DNA of 9,570 nt from DASSBG01 sp965651365. GTDB lineage: Bacteria > Pseudomonadota > Gammaproteobacteria > Xanthomonadales > Rhodanobacteraceae. Below are positions 4,757-9,570 of the stretch, in pieces. Made by a program: the position numbers and the translations under genes. Position 1 is the first letter of the stretch. Every line of letters starts with the position of its first letter. The notes under the pieces were generated by a model. It did no database searches. It saw only the letters and a program-made list of their open reading frames with translations, and was not told the origin of the DNA. The stretch lies in NCBI GenBank assembly GCA_965651365.1, contig CBFGSA010000107.1, positions 1 to 9,570 of the forward strand. Reading direction: 5' to 3'.

Positions 4757-5800
4757 GTGAGCAAACACAGCAACGATCCGGGCGCCGCCTTCCAGGCCAT
4801 GGCGCAACAGTCCATGCAAGCCTGGCAGGACATGTGGAGCAAGTCCCTTGGTCAGGCTTCGGCAGGCGCGATGCCTGGCGTGGGCGACAAGCTCAACAAC
4901 GAGTCATTCGCCCGCGTTCTGGACGGTCTCAAGGGCTACCTGGGCTGGATGGAAAACCTCAGTGCGGCCAGTGCTGCAACGCCGGACGGACTGAACTGGA
5001 ACGAGGCAATCGCCCGCACCTTCGGTGGTGGAGCCGGCAATCCGTTCAGCGAGGCGTTCGCCGGGCTGCCCGGCATGGAACAGTTCGATCCGCAGGCCTG
5101 GCAGCAGCAGTTTGGCAAGTTCATGGCGCCGGTCCAGCGTGCCGGTGATGCGATGTTTTCGCTGCCCAATTTTGGCCTGGCGCGGGAACACCAGGAGCAG
5201 GCTCAGGCGCTGGGCCGGGCCTGGAGCGAGTATCTGCAGCAATCGGCCCGCTACCAGGCGCTGGTGGCGCGGGTCGGGCGCGAGGCCGCCGAAAACGTGC
5301 AGGGCAAACTGGGCGAGCACGAACAGCCCGGACGCCAGATTGATTCATTGCGCGGCCTGTACAACCTGTGGGTGGATGCCGCCGAGGAGGCCTGGGCGGA
5401 AATCGCCATGAGCGACGAATACCGCGAGGTCTACGCCGCGATGACCAATGCGCAGATGCGCGTACGCCAACTGGTGCAGCAGCAGACATTGGAGATGGCC
5501 GGTCAGCTTGGCCTGCCCACGCGCGATGAAGTTGATTCGCTGGGCCGGCGCCTGCAGGAGCTGCGGCGCGAGCTGGCCAGCCTGCGCTCGGCGCAGCGAG
5601 TCGAGACGGTGAAGTTCGATGCAGGCAGGCCGGCCACGCGCAAGAAGACGCCGGCACGCAAGAAGCCGGTCGCAAAAAAGACAGCACCGGCCAGCAGCAG
5701 CGGCAAGCATAAAGCCGCAACGGCAAAATCCGCGGCAGCCGCTGGCGCGAGAAAGTCAACCCGCAAGTCGACCGTCGCCAAGCGCAGGAAGGAGAGCTGA
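4757..5800 (+). CDS. phaE: Class III poly(R)-hydroxyalkanoate synthase subunit PhaE
   Basis: The 347-residue product fits the PhaE family, the non-catalytic partner that forms the active class III PHA synthase with PhaC at the granule surface. The conserved C-terminal half contains the segment around LRGLYNLWVDAAEEAWAEI (about 197-216), MSDEYREVYAAMTNAQMRVR (217-236) and GLPTRDEVDSLGRRLQELRR (about 251-270), the last probably a short coiled coil. The N-terminal half is Gln/Ala/Met/Trp-rich and phasin-like, with few strong motifs. The start is GTG 4757, chosen for the CAGGAG site 6 nt upstream. Residues 293-347 form a Lys/Arg/Ala/Ser/Thr-rich tail (19 basic residues, one acidic) resembling histone H1 or the nucleoid-binding PhaF tail. 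phaC follows after 3 bp, so the two are translated together. Whether this tail is common among relatives is not known to me. Confidence 0.9.
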   Translation: MSKHSNDPGAAFQAMAQQSMQAWQDMWSKSLGQASAGAMPGVGDKLNNESFARVLDGLKGYLGWMENLSAASAATPDGLNWNEAIARTFGGGAGNPFSEAFAGLPGMEQFDPQAWQQQFGKFMAPVQRAGDAMFSLPNFGLAREHQEQAQALGRAWSEYLQQSARYQALVARVGREAAENVQGKLGEHEQPGRQIDSLRGLYNLWVDAAEEAWAEIAMSDEYREVYAAMTNAQMRVRQLVQQQTLEMAGQLGLPTRDEVDSLGRRLQELRRELASLRSAQRVETVKFDAGRPATRKKTPARKKPVAKKTAPASSSGKHKAATAKSAAAAGARKSTRKSTVAKRRKES

Positions 5801-5803
5801 GTC

Positions 5804-6868
5804 ATGTATTCCGCACTCAAGATCGATCCGACCCGGGCCATGCAGGAAGTGGCCGGGTTCCGCCAGAAGATCGCAGCCGGCATGAGCAGCCTGCTGGAAG
5901 TGGGCGAGGTCGAATACGGCGCCTGTGACAAGGAGGCGGTGTACCACGAGGACAAGCTGACCCTGTATCACTTCAAGGGCGACAAGGCGCCCACGGCGAA
6001 AACCCCGATCCTGATCTGCTACGCCCTGGTCAACACGCCGTGGATGGTGGACCTGCAGCCTGGTCGTTCGCTGGTCGAGAATCTGCTGGCCGAAGGCGAG
6101 GACGTGTACCTGATCGATTGGGGTTATGTCGACGGCGCCGATCGCTGGCTGACCATGGACGACTACATCAACGGCTATCTGGACCGCTGTGTCGACGTGG
6201 TGCGCGAGCGCCACGGTCTGGAAAAGATCAACCTGCTCGGCATTTGCCAGGGCGGGGCATTCTCGCTGTGTTACGCCTCGCTGCACCAGGACAAGCTGGC
6301 GAATCTGATCACGATGGTCACACCGGTCGACTTCCACACCGACGACAACATGCTCTCGCACTGGACCCGCGAGCTGGACGTGGACCTGTTCGTCGACACC
6401 CTGGGCAACGTGCCCGCCGACCTGATGAACTTCTGCTACCTGAGTCTGAAGCCGCTGCGGCTCAACCAGCAGAAATACGTCGGACTGGTCGATATCCTCG
6501 ACGATCCCGAGGAGATCCGCAATTTCCTGCGCATGGAAAAATGGATCTTCGACTCGCCCGACCAGGCCGGCGAAACCTTCCGCCAGTTCATCAAGGACTT
6601 CTACCAGGGCAACAAGCTGGTCAAGGCCGAAGTCGAGCTGGGTGGCCGCCGCGTCGATCTTGCCAACATCACGCTGCCCGTGCTCAACATCTTCGCCGAG
6701 CAGGACCACCTCGTGCCGCCGTCGGCCTCGCGCGTGCTGGGCGAACACATCGGCAGCGAGGACTACACCCAGCTCGCCTTCAAGGGCGGCCACATCGGCA
6801 TCTACGTCTCCGGCCGCGCCCAGCGCCAGGTCCCACCCGCCATCCACGACTGGCTCCGCCAGCGCTGA
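5804..6868 (+). CDS. phaC: Class III poly(R)-hydroxyalkanoate synthase catalytic subunit PhaC
   Basis: The 354-residue product is a class III PHA synthase, an alpha/beta-hydrolase-fold enzyme that polymerises (R)-3-hydroxyacyl-CoA into storage polyester with release of CoA. Class III enzymes are about 355 residues, against about 560 or more for classes I and II. The full triad is present: Cys148 in the lipase-box-like GICQGG, Asp301 in AEQDHLVPP and His330 in KGGHIGIYVS. Each is one residue before the Allochromatium vinosum positions as I recall them. Other family landmarks are YALVNTPWMVDLQPGRSLV (74-92) and VYLIDWGYVDGADRWLTMDDY (about 101-121). The ATG at 5804 has AAGGAG (5789-5794) 9 nt upstream, inside the end of phaE. 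No phaA, phaB or phasin gene lies in the window, so monomer supply must be encoded elsewhere. Confidence 0.97.
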   Translation: MYSALKIDPTRAMQEVAGFRQKIAAGMSSLLEVGEVEYGACDKEAVYHEDKLTLYHFKGDKAPTAKTPILICYALVNTPWMVDLQPGRSLVENLLAEGEDVYLIDWGYVDGADRWLTMDDYINGYLDRCVDVVRERHGLEKINLLGICQGGAFSLCYASLHQDKLANLITMVTPVDFHTDDNMLSHWTRELDVDLFVDTLGNVPADLMNFCYLSLKPLRLNQQKYVGLVDILDDPEEIRNFLRMEKWIFDSPDQAGETFRQFIKDFYQGNKLVKAEVELGGRRVDLANITLPVLNIFAEQDHLVPPSASRVLGEHIGSEDYTQLAFKGGHIGIYVSGRAQRQVPPAIHDWLRQR

Positions 6869-6903
6869 CGCGCTGGCCGCGAATCGGCATTCGAGTTTCT
6901 CCG

Positions 6904-6945
6904 CGTCATTCCGGACGGCGCGCAGCGGCGATCCGGGATCCACTT
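6904..6945. repeat. REP-like element, copy downstream of phaC
   Basis: CGTCATTCC opens the element. ATTCCGGA (6908-6915) pairs with TCCGGGAT (6932-6939) with one wobble, and CCACTT closes it. Bases 6912-6945 match 4626-4659 before phaE at 30 of 34 positions, in direct orientation. It sits 35 bp after the phaC stop, where such elements often protect or end transcripts. Confidence 0.78.
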
Positions 6946-6982
6946 GCAACGAAACAGCTTGGTTCTCGCCGCGCTTTCTGCA

Positions 6983-7038
6983 GGCGTGGCGGTTTTCCGG
7001 TGGTGGCCTTCGGCCGCAGGCCGCCAACCGGCCACGCC
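6983..7038. other. Long GC-rich hairpin in the phaC-mtnA spacer
   Basis: The outer stem pairs 6983-6994 (GGCGTGGCGGTT) with 7026-7038 (AACCGGCCACGCC), 12 bp with one bulged G. An inner stem pairs GGTGGCC (7002-7008) with GGCCGCC (7019-7025), with one wobble. There is no T-run, so it is not a standard intrinsic terminator. It may end the phaEC transcript in another way, be a second kind of REP element, or protect the mRNA end. Confidence 0.5.
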
Positions 7039-7058
7039 GTTACCCTGCTCGTGAGCGG

Positions 7059-7089
7059 TGGGCAGCGCAAAAGCCGGAGCCATTACAAT
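7059..7089 (+). promoter_or_regulatory. Weak candidate promoter for mtnA
   Basis: TACAAT (7084-7089) is a good -10 box, 35 bp before the mtnA start. The only -35-like match is TGGGCA (7059-7064), 19 bp upstream, which is poor in both sequence and spacing. A promoter here is plausible because the preceding 180 bp hold a REP-like element and a large hairpin that separate mtnA from phaC. Confidence 0.35.
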
Positions 7090-7124
7090 GGCGCGATCCG
7101 GGCTAGCGCCGTCAGGCGAAGACA

Positions 7125-8144
7125 ATGCGACAGCAACAAGACCACGACAGCATCCGCGCCGTGCAATGGTGCGGTGACCACCTGAAGCTGCTGGATCAGC
7201 GCGAGCTGCCGATGGAGGAGCGGTGGCTGGAATGCCGCAGCGCGGATGGGGTGGCGCGGGCCATTCGGGATCTCGTGGTGCGCGGGGCACCGGCGATCGG
7301 GATCGCCGCGGCCTGGGGCGTGGTGCTGGCCGCGCGGCAGGGCGAGGAAATGGATACAGCGATGGCGTGCCTGCGCGCGGCGCGGCCGACGGCGGTGAAC
7401 CTGATGTGGGCGCTGGACCGGATGAATCGGTGTCTTGAGGCAGGCGCGGATACCGATGCTCTGGCGCGTGGAGCGCAGGCGATCCAGGATGAGGATCTGG
7501 CGGCCAATCACGCCATGGGTGCGGCCGGTGCCGCGCTGATCGAGCCGGGCTCGGGGGTGCTGACCCATTGCAATACGGGCTCGCTGGCCACCGCCGGCTA
7601 CGGCACGGCTCTGGGTGTGGTGCGTGCCGGCGTTGCCAGCGGTCGCATCGAGCGCGTGTTTGCCGGCGAAACGCGGCCCTGGTTGCAGGGTGCCCGACTG
7701 ACGATGTGGGAGCTCGCACGCGACGGCATTGTCGCGCGCCTGATTGCCGATTCGGCGGCGGCCTGGCTGATGCGCTCGGGACAGGTGCAATGGGTGATCA
7801 TCGGGGCCGATCGGGTGGCAGCCAACGGCGATGTGGCCAACAAGATCGGCAGCTACGCATTGGCTCTGGCGGCGCGTCATCATGGCATGCGCTTCATGGT
7901 GGTGGCGCCGACTTCGACGCTGGACTTGAATACGACCAGCGGCAGTGACATCGAGATCGAGATGCGCGACGAGAACGAATTGATGACGCTCGCCGGGCAA
8001 CGCACTGTGGTGACGGGTGCCCGCGGCTGGAACCCGGTGTTCGACGTGACTCCGGCCAAGCTGGTAGACGTGCTGGTTACCGAGCGCGGTGTGGTGCATG
8101 CCCCGGATCGGAAAAAGCTGCGCGCACTGCTGGGCCCCGCATGA
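7125..8144 (+). CDS. mtnA: S-methyl-5-thioribose-1-phosphate isomerase
   Basis: The 339-residue product matches MtnA, which converts methylthioribose-1-phosphate to methylthioribulose-1-phosphate in the methionine salvage pathway; the family is related to eIF2B alpha. Landmarks are DLVVRGAPAIGIAAAWGVVL (about 49-68), NLMWALDRM, the active-site loop THCNTGSLATAGYGTALGV with Cys149, FAGETRPWLQGARLTMWEL and IIGADRVAANGDVANKIG with Asp229. These correspond to Cys160 and Asp240 of the B. subtilis enzyme with the same 11-residue offset. The ATG at 7125 has only a weak AGG-like site (7114-7116). No other salvage gene (mtnB, C, D, mtnP) is present in the window. The stop overlaps the start of the following GtrA-family gene (ATGA). 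Confidence 0.95.
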   Translation: MRQQQDHDSIRAVQWCGDHLKLLDQRELPMEERWLECRSADGVARAIRDLVVRGAPAIGIAAAWGVVLAARQGEEMDTAMACLRAARPTAVNLMWALDRMNRCLEAGADTDALARGAQAIQDEDLAANHAMGAAGAALIEPGSGVLTHCNTGSLATAGYGTALGVVRAGVASGRIERVFAGETRPWLQGARLTMWELARDGIVARLIADSAAAWLMRSGQVQWVIIGADRVAANGDVANKIGSYALALAARHHGMRFMVVAPTSTLDLNTTSGSDIEIEMRDENELMTLAGQRTVVTGARGWNPVFDVTPAKLVDVLVTERGVVHAPDRKKLRALLGPA

Positions 8145-8548
8145 GCCTGCGGCGCGAGGCGCTGCTGTTTGCGGTTGGCGGGGTGCTCGGTTTCATCGTC
8201 GATGCCGGCATCGTGCAGGTGCTGGTTCGTGGCGCGGGCTGGAATCCCTATCTGGCGCGGGTGGTGTCGTTTCTTGCCGCGGCCACGGTCACGTGGCTGT
8301 GGAATCGGCGTTTCACCTTCGCGCATCGGCGCTCGCACACGGCACGCGCGGAGTGGGCGCGCTGGATGGGCGTGATGGCCGTCGGTGCACTGGTCAACTA
8401 CGGCATTTACGCCGCCCTGGTGGCCACGTTTCCACCGGTCCGGGCCTGGCCGTGGCTGGGCGTGGCAGCCGGTTCGGCAGCGGCTGCACTGATCAATTTT
8501 TGCGCAGCCCGGTCCGTGGTCTTTCAGGGCCAAAAAAAAGCACCGTAA
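8141..8548 (+). CDS. GtrA-family small membrane protein
   Basis: The 135-residue product looks like the GtrA family: four predicted membrane segments (about 7-29, 37-54, 72-95 and 103-122) and an internal two-fold pattern, with NRRFTF at 55-60 after the second segment and ARSVVF at 123-128 after the fourth. The stretch NPYLARVVSFLAAATVTWLWNRRFTF (35-60) is typical of the family. GtrA-like proteins act with membrane glycosyltransferases and are thought to help move polyprenyl-linked sugars; the substrate here is unknown and no glycosyltransferase gene lies beside it. The start overlaps the mtnA stop by 4 bp with no own Shine-Dalgarno, so it is probably translated by coupling to mtnA. A run of eight A (8532-8539) lies just before the stop. 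No terminator was seen between it and gyrA. Confidence 0.85.
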   Translation: MSLRREALLFAVGGVLGFIVDAGIVQVLVRGAGWNPYLARVVSFLAAATVTWLWNRRFTFAHRRSHTARAEWARWMGVMAVGALVNYGIYAALVATFPPVRAWPWLGVAAGSAAAALINFCAARSVVFQGQKKAP

Positions 8549-8574
8549 GTCACTGAATTGAAAACCGAAAATAC

Positions 8575-8603
8575 CTGCCTGCAGATGCCGGCTATGGTAT
8601 AAT
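8575..8603 (+). promoter_or_regulatory. Likely gyrA promoter (extended -10)
   Basis: A consensus TATAAT (8598-8603) is preceded by TGG (8595-8597), forming an extended -10. The -35 at 17 bp spacing is weak (CTGCCT, 8575-8580), as is usual for extended -10 promoters. An A-rich stretch (about 8557-8573) lies just upstream. Transcription would start near 8610, giving a leader of about 77 nt that contains a small CTGCG/CGCAG hairpin (8628-8645). Confidence 0.8.
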
Positions 8604-8686
8604 TGCGGTTTGCGTTTCCGATCGTGCCTGCGCTGCACTCCGCAGCCGTCTCGGATGCCCTTGTCAGTCAATCAGGAACCCGTTCA

Positions 8687-9570
8687 ATGGCAGAACTGGC
8701 CAAAGAAGTCATCAAGGTCAATATCGAAGACGAGATGCGGCAAAGCTATCTCGATTACGCGATGAGCGTGATCGTGGGTCGCGCATTGCCGGACGCGCGC
8801 GATGGCCTCAAGCCGGTGCATCGCCGCGTGCTGTTTGCCATGAACGAACTGGGCAACGCCTGGAACAAGCCGCACAAGAAATCGGCTCGCGTGGTCGGTG
8901 ACGTGATCGGCAAATACCACCCGCACGGCGATTCGTCGGTGTACGACGCGATCGTGCGCATGGCGCAGCCCTTTTCGCTGCGCTACATGCTGGTCGACGG
9001 GCAAGGCAACTTCGGTTCGGTCGACGGCGACAATCCCGCCGCCATGCGTTATACCGAGGTGCGCATGGCCAGGCTCACGCACGAGCTGCTGGCCGACATC
9101 GACAAGGACACGGTCGATTTCGGGCCCAATTACGACGAGACCGAGTCCGAGCCGCTGGTGCTGCCCACCCGCGTGCCCACCCTGCTGGTCAACGGCTCGG
9201 CCGGCATTGCGGTCGGCATGGCGACCAATATCCCGCCGCACAATCTGAGCGAGGTCATCCGCGCCACGATCGCCCTGATCGACGAGCCCGAGCTCGGCAT
9301 CGACGGCCTGATGGAATACATCCCGGGCCCGGATTTTCCCACCGCCGGCATCATCAATGGCGCCGCCGGCATCCACGAGGCCTACCGCACCGGCCGCGGG
9401 CGCATTCTGGTCCGTGCCAAGGCCGAGATCGAAACGGCCGACAACGGCCGCGAGACCATCATTGTCACCGAGCTGCCGTATCAGGTGAACAAGGCGCGCC
9501 TGATCGAGAAGATCGCGGCGCTGGTCAAGGAAAAGCGTATCGAGGGCATTTCCGAGCTGCGCGACGAGTC
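8687..9570 (+). CDS. gyrA: DNA gyrase subunit A, N-terminal part (partial)
   Basis: This is the first 294 codons of gyrA, which continues beyond the window. GyrA is the breakage-reunion subunit of gyrase (A2B2), which introduces negative supercoils. The N-terminus MAELAKEVIKVNIEDEMRQS and the following winged-helix region match E. coli GyrA with identical numbering through residue 124. The catalytic tyrosine is Tyr122 in AAMRYTEVR. The quinolone-determining region reads GKYHPHGDSSVYDAIV with Ser83 and Asp87, the susceptible state in E. coli numbering. LPTRVPTLLVNGSAGIAVGMATNIPPHNL (about 164-192) and the start of the tower domain follow. The ATG at 8687 has AGGA (8674-8677) 9 nt upstream. A strong extended -10 promoter lies at 8575-8603. 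Confidence 0.97.
   Translation, partial: MAELAKEVIKVNIEDEMRQSYLDYAMSVIVGRALPDARDGLKPVHRRVLFAMNELGNAWNKPHKKSARVVGDVIGKYHPHGDSSVYDAIVRMAQPFSLRYMLVDGQGNFGSVDGDNPAAMRYTEVRMARLTHELLADIDKDTVDFGPNYDETESEPLVLPTRVPTLLVNGSAGIAVGMATNIPPHNLSEVIRATIALIDEPELGIDGLMEYIPGPDFPTAGIINGAAGIHEAYRTGRGRILVRAKAEIETADNGRETIIVTELPYQVNKARLIEKIAALVKEKRIEGISELRDE

Noticed and set aside
7223..7948. Open frames on the + strand inside mtnA
   Set aside because: Out-of-frame Arg/Gly-rich shadows of a clearly identified gene, without ribosome-binding sites.
8921..8950. Possible quinolone-resistance change in gyrA (Ser84 where E. coli has Ala84)
   Set aside because: The key positions Ser83 and Asp87 are unchanged, and a small residue at 84 is natural variation, so no resistance can be claimed.

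Overview
This window reads as chromosomal core DNA from a high-GC gammaproteobacterium. The best guess is the Xanthomonadales/Lysobacterales group or a near relative. That rests on the infB-rbfA-truB-rpsO-pnp order, S15 and GyrA sequences of gammaproteobacterial type, mtnA lying close upstream of gyrA, and spacers rich in heptanucleotide repeats and REP-like palindromes. The assignment comes from recall and pattern, not from a database search. All genes are on the + strand.

Positions 1-4517 hold the end of the classic translation and RNA-processing cluster: the 3' end of infB (IF-2), rbfA (30S maturation), truB (tRNA pseudouridine-55 synthase), rpsO (S15) and pnp (PNPase). rpsO has its own likely promoter and a structured leader that fits S15 autoregulation. 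A hairpin with a short T-run lies between rpsO and pnp, and a strong intrinsic terminator follows pnp. The infB-rbfA and rbfA-truB junctions are unusual. They carry 7-bp tandem repeats that form a 35-bp imperfect inverted repeat before rbfA, encode the last residues of RbfA, and encode residues 5-14 of TruB.

Positions 4518-7124 hold a two-gene class III polyhydroxyalkanoate synthase operon, phaE-phaC (3-bp gap). A REP-like element lies on each side of it, the two being close copies in the same orientation. PhaC has the complete Cys-Asp-His triad. PhaE ends in a 55-residue Lys/Arg/Ala-rich tail resembling histone H1 or the PhaF tail.

Positions 7125-9570 hold mtnA (methylthioribose-1-phosphate isomerase, methionine salvage), a 4-bp-overlapping small GtrA-family membrane protein gene, and the first ~294 codons of gyrA behind a good extended -10 promoter. 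GyrA has wild-type Ser83 and Asp87.

No mobile element, CRISPR array, tRNA or rRNA gene, or defence system was seen, and no stretch over 300 bases lacks a gene. The points most worth a second look are the heptad repeats that enter the rbfA and truB reading frames, the rpsO leader structure and the basic tail of PhaE. I found no convincing new multi-gene system.
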